Under the pieces are notes generated by a model. It worked only from the letters and a program-made list of their open reading frames with translations, did not search any database and had not been told where the DNA came from. A program made the translations under genes and the position numbers. Shown one piece after another: positions 1-8,075 of a stretch of 64,000 nt of DNA (position 1 is its first letter; each line of letters starts with the position of its first letter). This DNA comes from Skermania piniformis (GTDB lineage Bacteria > Actinomycetota > Actinomycetes > Mycobacteriales > Mycobacteriaceae), in the NCBI RefSeq assembly GCF_019285775.1, contig NZ_CP079105.1:3914603-3978602 (forward strand), written 5' to 3'.

Positions 1-945
1 GGTGAGCGCCAGGACCAGCGCGAGCAGGACCGCACCGAGGATCAGCGCCATGTCCCGCAACGCCCCGGCGCGGACCTCGCGGGCCTTGTCCACCAGGGTG
101 TTCTCCAGCGAGCTGGACAACGACTCGGTCAGCTGGTTGTAGGTTTCCACGCTGGACCGGACGGACCCGGTGATCGCCGGGCTCTGCGCCGGCTCACCGC
201 CGGGTTGGGCGAAGGTGTCGATCCGCGACTGGGCGTCCTGCCGGAGCGCGATCGCATCCTGGCTGGCCGAGCCGGCGATCCGGTTCATCGCGTCCAGCGA
301 GGACACCTCGCTACCGGTGGCGGCGAGGATCTTCGCCCGGGCCGACGGATTCTCGTCCGCGTCCCGGCCGGCGATCAAGACCCGCTCGGTGGCGAGCGAG
401 CTGCGCGCGGTCAGCGCGGCGACCAGGAGGTCGCGCGGCTTGCGGACATCGGCCTGGTCGACGTCGACCGCCGCGGAGACGATGTCGGCGACCTTGGCGG
501 TCACCGTCTGCGTGCGGTCGGCGAGCTGCGCGGAGGACGCAGATCCGCCGGTGCCGGCATTCTCCTGGAGCGCCGAAGCGGTGGTCACCGCGGTGGCGAT
601 CCCGGCGGCGACATCGGGCTGCAGAGCGTTGGTCTTGGCGGACTGTTCCAGCGCCTCGGTGGCATCCCGGAAGCGGGCGGCGGTGGGATCGGTCATCGCG
701 TTGGCAGCGGCAGCCGCGGCAAAATCTTCGGCGGCGGCACCGAAGTCCACCGCGGTCCCGACCACGTCGACCTGGTCGGCGGCCTGCCCGAGCTCGCTGC
801 CCGCGCGCAGCTCGGTGGTGATCCGCAGCGCGCCGATGGCGATGGCGAGCAGCACGGGGACAGCAAGGACCGCGAAGACTTTCCAGCGCACTGGCCAGTC
901 CGACAGTGAGCGGGAAGGCGATGCCGTCCCCGGTCGTGATTTCAC
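1..945 (-). CDS. Sensor histidine kinase with nitrate/nitrite-sensing-like domain (5' part only)
   Basis: The gene runs off the left edge; only the first 315 codons are visible. Translation starts at a GTG at 945-943, with an in-frame TAG a short way upstream. The product has a cytoplasmic N-terminus, a membrane helix at about residues 22-42 (WKVFAVLAVPVLLAIAIGAL), a helical extracytoplasmic region of about 240 residues rich in Ala, and a second membrane helix at the window edge (ALILGAVLLALVLAL). The segment LLVAALTARSSLATERVLIAG resembles the NIT sensor domain of actinobacterial histidine kinases. The HAMP and kinase domains expected after the second helix would lie outside the window, so the kinase assignment is inferred from architecture. 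No partner regulator is visible. Confidence 0.65.
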   Translation of the reverse strand, partial: MKSRPGTASPSRSLSDWPVRWKVFAVLAVPVLLAIAIGALRITTELRAGSELGQAADQVDVVGTAVDFGAAAEDFAAAAAANAMTDPTAARFRDATEALEQSAKTNALQPDVAAGIATAVTTASALQENAGTGGSASSAQLADRTQTVTAKVADIVSAAVDVDQADVRKPRDLLVAALTARSSLATERVLIAGRDADENPSARAKILAATGSEVSSLDAMNRIAGSASQDAIALRQDAQSRIDTFAQPGGEPAQSPAITGSVRSSVETYNQLTESLSSSLENTLVDKAREVRAGALRDMALILGAVLLALVLALT

Positions 946-1360
946 GATGCTCCAATCCGTGGTTGCGACGGCAGCGTCGCATACCGACTACTACGTCCTC
1001 CGCACCCCGACGTGCACTAGCCGATTTCCGGATATACCCGGCCGAAAGTCCGCCCCTGAACAGACTAATGGTTCGGATTCTCGCCAGGGAACATACCGCA
1101 TAGCGGGCGAAATGTCAGTTGTGCTGCACAAATAAGGGCTTATCGGTAACCACTCCGAGGCAAAGCACACACCCGGCAACATTACCGCCGTCATGCTCAC
1201 GACCACCTCGGAAATCAGGCCTGCCGCTGGAGTGTAATTCGGCAGACTGCACCCCGCGCTACGAATGCCCACGAAAATAGGGCTCGCTGTGCGGTCCGCG
1301 CAAGTCCGACCCGCAGCTGCCGCCGAAGCCGGGCATCGGGTCTGGTCTACCGAGATCACG
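946..1360. other. Intergenic region, 415 bp
   Basis: It lies between the start of the sensor kinase and the end of the antiporter gene, both on the minus strand. It should hold the kinase promoter. Short frames here have no ribosome-binding site and no recognisable protein. The only clear structure is the short palindrome at 1119-1131. Confidence 0.5.
1119..1131. promoter_or_regulatory. Palindrome TTGTGC-T-GCACAA
   Basis: Perfect 6-bp arms flank a single T, about 175 bp upstream of the sensor-kinase start. It is operator-like, but no regulator is encoded next to it, so its role is open. Confidence 0.3.
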
Positions 1361-3232
1361 TCAGCCCAGCATCTCATCGACGTAGCACCATCGCCACTCC
1401 TCCCCGGGCTCCAAGCTCCGCATCACCGGATGGCCGGTCTCGGCGAAGTGCCGACTGGCGTGTGCATGCGGCGACGAATCGCAGCAGGCAACATGTCCGC
1501 AATCGAGGCAGAGCCGCAGATGGACCCAGCTCGATTCCTCGGCGACACAGTCTCCGCAGCGCCCGGGCGTATCCGGCACCCGGGTGATCGGCGCGGCCGC
1601 GAGGTGTGCGCAGGCGGCGCCGTTACCGGCCAGCACCTCGGGCCGGGCATCGTCGTCCACCTCCTCGATCCGGTCGATCATCGATTCCTCGACGTCCAAG
1701 CTGGTCATCACGGCCTGCAGCACCTCGTGGTCCACCCCGCCGGCGGCGCGGACGGCCAGCACTTCGGCCCGTTCGGCGGCCAGCATCGCCAGTCGCAGCC
1801 GCCGGTATTCCGCACTCGGCGTGCGGTGATCGGCCTCGGCCGGGCCGAGCCGCTCCCACGAGGCGTTGGAGCGCTGCTCCAACCGAGCCCGCAGCGCCGC
1901 CACCACGGCCGGCGGGGTGTCCGGGCCGGCCGCATCGTCCAATGTGCGCAGTCCGGCGGCCCCGGCCCGCTGCAGCAGTTGCGCCTCCTGCAGCGCGTCC
2001 TCGATCCGGCTGGGCCCCCGCAAATTGAGCCGGCGAACCAACCAGGGCAGCGACGATCCCTGTGCCAGCAATGTTCCAGCGACCACCACCAGAGCGAACA
2101 ATTTGAGGACATCCAACTCGGGGGTGTCGGTCGGCAGCAGCAGCACCGCGGCCAAGGTCACCACACCGCGCATCCCGGCCCAGGACACCACCGCGGGAAA
2201 CTGCCAAGCCGGCGCCGGATCGTTACGCGCCCGAGCCCGCAGCACCAGGAACCGCACCGCCGGAATGATCCAGATCAACCGGGCGAGGACGACCGCCGCC
2301 AACACCGCAGCGCACGCGAGGATCAACCGGAGGTGCGACAGATCGCTGGACCACGCGTTCTCCAGGATCGAGCGCAACTGCAACCCGATCACCAGGAACA
2401 CCGAACTCTCCAGGATGAACTGGACGGTGCGCCAGTTCGTCCGTTCCGCGATCCGCGACGAGGCGTTCTGCAGCTTCGGAGCCGCGTGCCCGAGCATCAT
2501 GCCGCAGACCACCACCGCGATCACGCCGGAGGCATGCACGTGCTCCGCCGGCAGATAGGCGACGAACGGCGCCAGCAACGACAAGGTGGTGTCGAGGACC
2601 GGATCGGTGAGCCGCTTGCGCAGGGCGGCCAGGATGAACGCCGTTGCCAACCCGATCAGCACGCCGCCACCGGCCGCGATCAGGAAGTCCCGGCCCGCGG
2701 TCCAGACGCTCACCGCACCTGCCGACGCAGCGATCGCGGTGCGCAGCGTGACCAGGGCGGTGGCGTCGTTGAACAGCGACTCGCCCTCCAGGATGGTGAC
2801 GATCTGCCGGGGCAGGCCGATCCGGCGGGCCACCGCGGTCGCGGCCACGGCGTCCGGCGGCGCCACCACCGCGCCCAGGGCCACGGCAACCGAGTACGGC
2901 ACCGGGATCAACAACCAGACCACCGTGGCGACGCAGAACGTGGTGAACAGCACGAGCCCGACCGAGAGCAACAGGATCGGGCGGATGTTGGCCCGGAAGT
3001 CGATCAACGAGGTGTTGATCGCCGCGGTATAGAGCAGTGGCGGTAGCACGCCGAGCAGGACCACTTCCGGCTCGATGTGCACCTCGGGCACGAACGACAG
3101 ATAGGAGCCGATCATGCCGGCGACCGTCAGCGCGAACGGTTCCGAGAGGCCGACGCTCCGAGCGAGCGCCGCGATCGCGGTCGCCGTCGCGACGAGCAAG
3201 ACGATTCCGCCAGCGTAATCCACCCGCCGCAT
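1361..3232 (-). CDS. NhaP-type Na+(K+)/H+ antiporter with C-terminal UBP-type zinc finger
   Basis: A 623-residue membrane protein of the CPA1/NhaP monovalent cation:proton antiporter family, expected in the cytoplasmic membrane. About 12 hydrophobic segments fill residues 5-410. Signature elements are APPDAVAATAVARR (the family's P-[T/P]-DAVA stretch) and ESLFNDATALV (the family's ES-x2-ND). A cytoplasmic helical region follows. The last ~75 residues form a UBP-type zinc finger with Cys/His pairs: CGDC, CLDCGHVACC, HAHASRHF and GHPVM. This finger resembles the ubiquitin-binding ZnF-UBP, which in bacteria is known mainly as an accessory domain. Start ATG at 3232. It is monocistronic by appearance. 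Confidence 0.88.
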   Translation of the reverse strand: MRRVDYAGGIVLLVATATAIAALARSVGLSEPFALTVAGMIGSYLSFVPEVHIEPEVVLLGVLPPLLYTAAINTSLIDFRANIRPILLLSVGLVLFTTFCVATVVWLLIPVPYSVAVALGAVVAPPDAVAATAVARRIGLPRQIVTILEGESLFNDATALVTLRTAIAASAGAVSVWTAGRDFLIAAGGGVLIGLATAFILAALRKRLTDPVLDTTLSLLAPFVAYLPAEHVHASGVIAVVVCGMMLGHAAPKLQNASSRIAERTNWRTVQFILESSVFLVIGLQLRSILENAWSSDLSHLRLILACAAVLAAVVLARLIWIIPAVRFLVLRARARNDPAPAWQFPAVVSWAGMRGVVTLAAVLLLPTDTPELDVLKLFALVVVAGTLLAQGSSLPWLVRRLNLRGPSRIEDALQEAQLLQRAGAAGLRTLDDAAGPDTPPAVVAALRARLEQRSNASWERLGPAEADHRTPSAEYRRLRLAMLAAERAEVLAVRAAGGVDHEVLQAVMTSLDVEESMIDRIEEVDDDARPEVLAGNGAACAHLAAAPITRVPDTPGRCGDCVAEESSWVHLRLCLDCGHVACCDSSPHAHASRHFAETGHPVMRSLEPGEEWRWCYVDEMLG

Positions 3233-3332
3233 CCTGCCAGTCGGCGCGCGGGGGTGCCCGTCAGGACGGGGAAAGCTCGTCCGGTGGGATCAGCTCGGCC
3301 GGCACGCGACATACCCGGCGACCACCGCCACC

Positions 3333-3647
3333 TCAAGCCACCCCACACCAGCGCAGCGCGGCGGTGGTGCCCGACGCGGCCACGACCACCAGCACGAACG
3401 GCGCTCGACGAACGGCCAGCACGCCACCGACCAACGCCCCGGCCGGACGTGCCCAGCCGGCGAAATGCTGGCCGTCGATCACTGTGGCGGTCGCGATCAC
3501 CGCCACCAGCAACACCACAGCGGCGGTCCCGACCAACGCCTGGAGGCGAGCCGGCGGCCGGCAGCGGTCGTGCAGCGCCGGCCCGGCCGCACGCAGCGCG
3601 AGCGTGCCCACGGCAAGCAGGCCGAGCGCCGCCGGTATGCCGATCAT
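3333..3647 (-). CDS. azlD: AzlD-type branched-chain amino acid transport subunit
   Basis: 104 residues with four hydrophobic segments, the size and pattern of AzlD (small subunit of the AzlCD branched-chain amino acid exporter). Its ATG (3647-3645) overlaps the azlC stop in an ATGA arrangement, so the two are translationally coupled. The export role is known for the family (BrnFE/AzlCD); the substrate here is inferred. Confidence 0.85.
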   Translation of the reverse strand: MIGIPAALGLLAVGTLALRAAGPALHDRCRPPARLQALVGTAAVVLLVAVIATATVIDGQHFAGWARPAGALVGGVLAVRRAPFVLVVVAASGTTAALRWCGVA

Positions 3648-4336
3648 CGCGCCCGCTCGAGCAGCGGCACCAGCACCAACCCGAGCAGCGCGAGCAGCAC
3701 CGGCACGCCGGCCGGCAGCACCGCGCTCGCCGGCACGGCGATGCCCGCACCGAGCAGCGCAGCGGCCCGCGCGACCGGCTCCCGCAATGCGGGCAGCACC
3801 AGCGCGAGGAGTACGGCCGGAAACGCCGCGTCCAACCCCAGCACCGCCGGGTCGGCGAGGCTGGTGCCGGCCAACGCCGTACCGATCGACACCCCGGCCA
3901 GCACGCCCGCGTTCCAGCCGACGAACAGGGCGAGACCGCTGAGCCAGAAGACCGCCCGCCGCGTGCCCGGCTCGACCCGGGCCAGAGTGAAGGCGGCCGA
4001 CTCGTCGGTGATCAGATGCGCGCCGATCAGCCGCTGCCACCGACCCGGGCCGAGCGCGTCGGCGACCGCCAGGCCGAACGGCAGGTGCCGGGCGTTCACC
4101 ACGACGCCGGCGAGCGCCGCCGCGAGCGGACTTCCGCCGCCGGCCACGACCGCCAGGAAGAGAAACTGTGCCGCACCGGCGAACACCAGGACCGACAACG
4201 CCATGGGCAGCCACACCGGGAATCCTTCGGCTACCGCTATCACGCCGAACGACACGCCGACGACCCCATCCGCGAGACAGACCAGGCCGATCTCTTGTAC
4301 GGTCTGGCGGTCAACTGTTCGTAATATCGAACGCAT
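3644..4336 (-). CDS. azlC: AzlC-type branched-chain amino acid export permease
   Basis: 230 residues, the usual AzlC length, with 7-8 membrane segments and the family stretches GVVGVSFGVIA near residue 25 and LVFAGAAQFLFLA near 50-63. It is the large subunit of an AzlCD/BrnFE-type exporter, probably for branched-chain amino acids or methionine. The start is ATG at 4336; a longer reading frame continues upstream but would run through the divergent regulator gene and is not credible. It is transcribed divergently from the XRE/cupin regulator at 4418. Two GTTCG...CGAAC palindromes lie here, one in the promoter gap and one over the first codons of this gene, suggesting control by that regulator. 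Confidence 0.87.
   Translation of the reverse strand: MRSILRTVDRQTVQEIGLVCLADGVVGVSFGVIAVAEGFPVWLPMALSVLVFAGAAQFLFLAVVAGGGSPLAAALAGVVVNARHLPFGLAVADALGPGRWQRLIGAHLITDESAAFTLARVEPGTRRAVFWLSGLALFVGWNAGVLAGVSIGTALAGTSLADPAVLGLDAAFPAVLLALVLPALREPVARAAALLGAGIAVPASAVLPAGVPVLLALLGLVLVPLLERAR
4317..4332. promoter_or_regulatory. Operator-like palindrome GTTCG-N6-CGAAC
   Basis: Perfect 5-bp arms separated by TAATAT, located over the first codons of azlC. It shares the GTTCG/CGAAC half-sites with the palindrome at 4364-4379, about 47 bp away centre to centre. Probably the second operator of the XRE/cupin regulator. Confidence 0.5.
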
Positions 4337-4363
4337 TGACCTATGGTGCGGCCGCGCGTCACC

Positions 4364-4379
4364 GTTCGTCAAGACGAAC
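4364..4379. promoter_or_regulatory. Operator-like palindrome GTTCGTC-AA-GACGAAC
   Basis: Perfect 7-bp arms around AA in the 81-bp gap between azlC and the divergent XRE regulator. A further CGAAC half-site lies at 4395-4399. The position between divergent regulator and exporter genes is typical of an autoregulated operator. Confidence 0.6.
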
Positions 4380-4417
4380 ATCCAGCATGACAGAGCGAAC
4401 AAAAGATGAGGTTCCCG

Positions 4418-4996
4418 ATGACCTTCGACGACAGTGCGCGCCCCGCCGACGGCTCGCCCCTCGACGTCATCGCGGCCTCGATCCGGCGCGAGCGGGACCG
4501 GGCCGGGCTGTCGCTGACCGAGCTCGCGCGGCGGGCCGGCATCGCAAAGTCGACCTTGTCCCAACTCGAATCGGGTAACGCGAACCCGAGCGTGGAAACC
4601 CTGTGGGCGCTCGGCGTTGCGCTCGGCGTACCGTTCGCCCGGCTGGTCGAGCCGCCGCGCCCGCGGGTCCAGGTCATCCGGGCCGGGCAAGGCCCCACCG
4701 TGCAGGCCGAACAGGCCGACTACCGGGCCACCTTGGTCGCGTCCTGCCCGCCGAACGCGCGCCGCGACATCTACCGGATCGCTGCCGAACCCGGCCCACC
4801 GCGGCGGGCCGACCCACACCAGCCCGGGGTGATCGAACATGTGATCCTGATGACCGGCCGGGCCCGGGTCGGTCCGGCCGACGAACCGGTCGAACTCGCG
4901 CCGGGCGATTACGTCGGATACCCGGGCGACCTGCCGCATGTCTTCGAAGCACTGGTGCCCGACACCCGGGCCGTCCTCGTTTCGGAGTACCTCTGA
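4418..4996 (+). CDS. XRE-family regulator with C-terminal cupin domain
   Basis: 192 residues. An N-terminal HTH_XRE domain (about residues 15-70) contains GLSLTELARRAGIAKSTLSQ. The C-terminal half (about 80-190) is a cupin fold ending in ELAPGDYVGYPGDLPHVFEAL, the layout of HTH-cupin ligand-sensing regulators. Of two in-frame ATGs, 4418 is chosen because AGATGAGG lies at the right distance before it; 4406 would overlap that RBS. It is divergent from azlCD and probably represses or activates them in response to an amino acid, with the GTTCG/CGAAC palindromes as likely sites. Confidence 0.85.
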   Translation: MTFDDSARPADGSPLDVIAASIRRERDRAGLSLTELARRAGIAKSTLSQLESGNANPSVETLWALGVALGVPFARLVEPPRPRVQVIRAGQGPTVQAEQADYRATLVASCPPNARRDIYRIAAEPGPPRRADPHQPGVIEHVILMTGRARVGPADEPVELAPGDYVGYPGDLPHVFEALVPDTRAVLVSEYL

Positions 4997-5043
4997 GCCG
5001 TGCGGAACGTGCCGCACTGCCGCGCCGTGCCTAGGCTGGCCGG

Positions 5044-6243
5044 GTGAGCGCGACCTACGACTTCTGCGTGGTCGGCGGCGGCATCGTCGGCATGGCCACG
5101 GCCCGACAGCTCTTGGCCGAACGACCCGGGGCGAGCCTGGTCCTGCTGGAGAAGGAGGCCGCACCGGCCACCCATCAGACCGGACACAACAGCGGAGTGG
5201 TGCATTCGGGAATCTACTACCCGCCGGGCAGCCTCAAGGCGCGACTGTGCCGCCGGGGCGCCGAGCTGACCGCCCGGTTCGCCGCCGAACACGACATCCC
5301 GCATCGGGTCTGCGGCAAGCTGCTGGTCGCTACCGACACCGTCGAGCTGGCCCGAATGCATGTACTCCACGAGCGGGCCCGGATCAACGGGCCGGCGGTG
5401 ACCGAACTCGACGCCGCCGAGCTCCACCGCCGCGAACCGCACATCGTCGGGCTCGGCGCCCTGTTCGTTCCGGGCACCGGAATCGTCGACTACCGCCGGA
5501 TCACCACAACACTGGCCGAGCTCGTCCGCTCGGCCGGCGGCCGGATCCGACTCGATACGCCGATCACGGCGATCGAGGAAAATACCGACCGGGTCACCGT
5601 CGCCGGGCCGACCGGGTCGTGGACCGCGCGTCGGCTCGTGGTCTGCGCCGGGCTGCAAGCCGACCGAATGGCCCGGCTCGGCGGCATCCGCACCGACTTC
5701 CGAATCCTGCCGTTCCGCGGCGAGTACTACCGGCTGCCGGCCGAACGGAGCGACCTGGTGCGCGCGCTGATCTATCCGATACCCGACCCCGCCCTACCGT
5801 TCCTCGGGGTGCACCTGAGCCCGACCATCGACGGGCTGCTCACCGTCGGTCCGAACGCCGTGCTCGGGCTGGCCCGCGAGCGATACCCGAAGGGCAGCGC
5901 CACCGCCCGCGATATTCGTGAAATCCTCGATTTTCCCGGCTTCTACCGGGTTGCCCGGGCAAATATCCGAACCGGCGCCCGTGAATTGCGAAATTCTTTT
6001 TTCAAGCGGGGCTATCTCGAGCAATGCCGCCGGTACTGCCCCGAACTGACCCGTGCCGATCTCCGCCCGCACCCCGCCGGGATCCGCGCCCAGGCAGTGC
6101 TCCGCGACGGGACCCTGGTGCACGACTTCATGATCGAACAAACGCCGCGCTCGGTGCATCTGCTCAATGCGCCCTCCCCGGCGGCAACGTCGGCGCTACC
6201 GATCGCCGAGACGGTTGCCGGCTACGTGCTGCGCGGGCAGTGA
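5044..6243 (+). CDS. lhgO: L-2-hydroxyglutarate oxidase (FAD-dependent)
   Basis: 399 residues, matching the LhgO/L2HGDH family of the DAO superfamily. It oxidises L-2-hydroxyglutarate to 2-oxoglutarate, a metabolite-repair role. The FAD-binding dinucleotide motif VVGGGIVGMATA lies at residues 9-20, and the family stretch HQTGHNSGVVHSGIYYPPG at about 43-61. The C-terminal IEQTPRSVHLLNAPSPAATS is also typical. The start is GTG at 5044, 47 bp after the regulator stop, so the two may be cotranscribed, although no functional link to branched-chain amino acid export is obvious. Confidence 0.9.
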   Translation: MSATYDFCVVGGGIVGMATARQLLAERPGASLVLLEKEAAPATHQTGHNSGVVHSGIYYPPGSLKARLCRRGAELTARFAAEHDIPHRVCGKLLVATDTVELARMHVLHERARINGPAVTELDAAELHRREPHIVGLGALFVPGTGIVDYRRITTTLAELVRSAGGRIRLDTPITAIEENTDRVTVAGPTGSWTARRLVVCAGLQADRMARLGGIRTDFRILPFRGEYYRLPAERSDLVRALIYPIPDPALPFLGVHLSPTIDGLLTVGPNAVLGLARERYPKGSATARDIREILDFPGFYRVARANIRTGARELRNSFFKRGYLEQCRRYCPELTRADLRPHPAGIRAQAVLRDGTLVHDFMIEQTPRSVHLLNAPSPAATSALPIAETVAGYVLRGQ

Positions 6244-6671
6244 TACGTGCAAGGAAATCGGCTGATAACCTCATCTGCCCCTAAGTCTGCCGGATGGCTC
6301 GGGCAACGACGCTGCGATAGCCTTGGAATACCAGGGTGAAACAGGTCGGACTCGAGTATCGGTGGGGGTCGAGCCGTGCGGGGACAGATCGCGGGGGCGC
6401 GGGAACCCGGACGCTCCCGGCGGTTGCGGGCGGAATGCAACCGCGATTATGCGATGTACACCGTGGCCTTCACTCCGCTCGGGCGTGGCAGCTCGATGAT
6501 GACCCGCCACCTGGATTACCCTGCGTCCATCGGCTGGACCGGACGTGCCGGTGCGCGGCTGTCGGGCATTCTCGTGACCGACCGGCCCCGACTTTCGGAG
6601 CGTCAGTTACGTAGGGAGACAATTAAATTGCACGGCGACAACCTTGTCGACCGAACGAGCCGGGGCGCGCG
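6244..6671. other. Intergenic region, 428 bp
   Basis: It separates lhgO from rnhA. A 99-codon plus-strand frame (6376-6675) crosses it and overlaps the rnhA start, but it has no recognisable protein and no convincing RBS, so I do not call it. No clear terminator, riboswitch or RNA gene was seen. Confidence 0.4.
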
Positions 6672-7151
6672 ATGATCATCGTCAGCACGGACGGCTCCTG
6701 TCTGCACAATCCGGGTGGAGCGATCGGCTGGGCCTGGGTGAATCATGCTGGCGGTAGCGCCAGCGGTGGCGCGCCGAGCGGCACCAATCAAATCGCCGAA
6801 CTGCGCGCCGTCCTGGCGGCGATCGAGGCACATCCCGGCAGCGAGCCACTCTCGGTCGAGAGCGACTCGATCTATGCGATCAAATGTGCCTCCGAGTGGC
6901 TGCCGAACTGGCGTCGCAACGGCTGGCGAACCAGCTCCGGCGGCCCGGTCCGCAACCTCGACCTGATCCGACGAATCGATCAGGCGCTGACCGAACGGCC
7001 GGGGCCGGTGCGATTCCGCTGGATTCGCGGTCACGTCGGCGACTTCTTCAACGAGCAGGCCGACGCGCTGGCCGGTGCGGCAGCCCGCGAGGCGCGCGCC
7101 GCGGCCGCCGGAACCACCGACCCGTCGGCCGAACCCGTGACCGGCCGCTGA
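6672..7151 (+). CDS. rnhA: Ribonuclease HI
   Basis: 159 residues. It hydrolyses the RNA strand of RNA:DNA hybrids in the cytoplasm. The catalytic set is visible: STDGSCLHNPGG with the first Asp near residue 7, AELRAV with Glu, VESDSIYAI with the second Asp, and GHVGDFFNEQADALA with the catalytic His and last Asp. Length and motif order match bacterial RNase HI. The C-terminal tail is Ala/Arg/Glu-rich. Start ATG at 6672. It converges with the mce-associated gene at 7274. Confidence 0.92.
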   Translation: MIIVSTDGSCLHNPGGAIGWAWVNHAGGSASGGAPSGTNQIAELRAVLAAIEAHPGSEPLSVESDSIYAIKCASEWLPNWRRNGWRTSSGGPVRNLDLIRRIDQALTERPGPVRFRWIRGHVGDFFNEQADALAGAAAREARAAAAGTTDPSAEPVTGR

Positions 7152-7174
7152 CCGAAGGTCCTCGGCCGATCTGT

Positions 7175-7219
7175 GCCCGGGACAGCTCCGCCCGGGACAA
7201 CTCCGCCCCGGACAACAAA
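7175..7219. repeat. Three imperfect 15-bp tandem repeats
   Basis: The unit GCCCGGGACAACTCC occurs at 7175-7189, 7190-7204 and, degenerate, 7205-7219, in the gap between convergent rnhA and the Mce-associated gene. The short direct repeat could vary by slippage. No function is assigned. Confidence 0.6.
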
Positions 7220-7273
7220 GCCGGGTGACGCTCCGGTCGATCCGGAACGCCACCCGACCCGCAACGACGACGG

Positions 7274-7999
7274 TCAGCCGGCCGGCGCAGGCGACGGCGT
7301 GCTCGATCCCGGAGCGGGCGCCGGCGCGCTCGGCGTGGACTCGGGGGCACCACTCGGCGCCGGCGCGCTACTCGATGCCGGGGCACCGCTGCTGGGCGCC
7401 GGGGCACCGCTGCTGGGTGGCGCCGACTCCGGGGCCGCGCCGCCGGCGGTACCGAGGAACGGTGCATCCACCTTCGAGGCGAGCCAGTGACCGTCCACCT
7501 TCTGCATCGTCATCACCATGGCCACCTGACCCGGTGCGGACTGGCCCTGGGTCAGCACGCTGCTGATCGACCGGCCGACCGCAACGACCACCTCGGCCCG
7601 TTCGGAATCGCCCGACTTGACCGCACACTGCACATCGTTGAGCTGCGACTTCAGCTGGCCCTGGCCGACCAGCTCTCGATATTGCGGCGCGTCCTTGGCG
7701 AACTGGTCCTTCCAGTCGCCGGTGGCGCCGGCCAGCACGTCGCTGATGAAGGTATCCATCGTCGCCTGGTCGAAGTTCACCAGCTTCGGCGCGTAGTCAC
7801 AGGCCGCCTGGCGCGCCTCGTCCCGGGCTTCGTTGTCCGACCGCAGGGTCCAGTACTTCCAGAAGAAGAAGCCGGCCAAGGCGAGGGCCGCGACCAACAA
7901 CGCCGACAGCACGATCGGCATCACCGGCCGACGTTTGTCACCCGTCGGCGTCGCTCCACCGGCGTCCTGCGGCTCGGCGGACTTGTCTAGCTCGCTCAT
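7274..7999 (-). CDS. Mce-associated membrane protein (last gene of the mce operon)
   Basis: 241 residues. Layout: a short polar N-terminus, one membrane helix at about residues 28-47 (IVLSALLVAALALAGFFFW), an extracytoplasmic domain of about 140 residues with a W-x2-QF-like core (GDWKDQFAKDAP) and the ending MTMQKVDGHWLASKVDAPFLG typical of Mce-associated proteins, then a Pro/Ala/Ser-rich tail of about 60 residues. Such proteins are thought to stabilise the Mce lipid-import complex. The start is ATG at 7999, preceded by GAGAGG; a longer frame to 8047 lacks an RBS. It is a paralogue of the gene at 8076. Confidence 0.85.
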   Translation of the reverse strand: MSELDKSAEPQDAGGATPTGDKRRPVMPIVLSALLVAALALAGFFFWKYWTLRSDNEARDEARQAACDYAPKLVNFDQATMDTFISDVLAGATGDWKDQFAKDAPQYRELVGQGQLKSQLNDVQCAVKSGDSERAEVVVAVGRSISSVLTQGQSAPGQVAMVMTMQKVDGHWLASKVDAPFLGTAGGAAPESAPPSSGAPAPSSGAPASSSAPAPSGAPESTPSAPAPAPGSSTPSPAPAG

Positions 8000-8075
8000 C
8001 GATTCCTCTCTACCAGGGTGTCGAATCCGACGACTGTCGGTCTGCACCCTTTATCGGTTACCCGGACCCCCGACA

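Noticed and set aside
1265-3046. Long plus-strand open frame antisense to the antiporter gene
   Set aside because: Its product is Arg/Gly/Gln/His-rich without any fold; this is the usual mirror frame of a GC-rich gene. The same holds for many other long antisense frames in the window (e.g. 14521-16782, 49324-52104).
6376-6675. 99-codon plus-strand frame before rnhA
   Set aside because: No RBS, no recognisable domain, and it overlaps the rnhA start.
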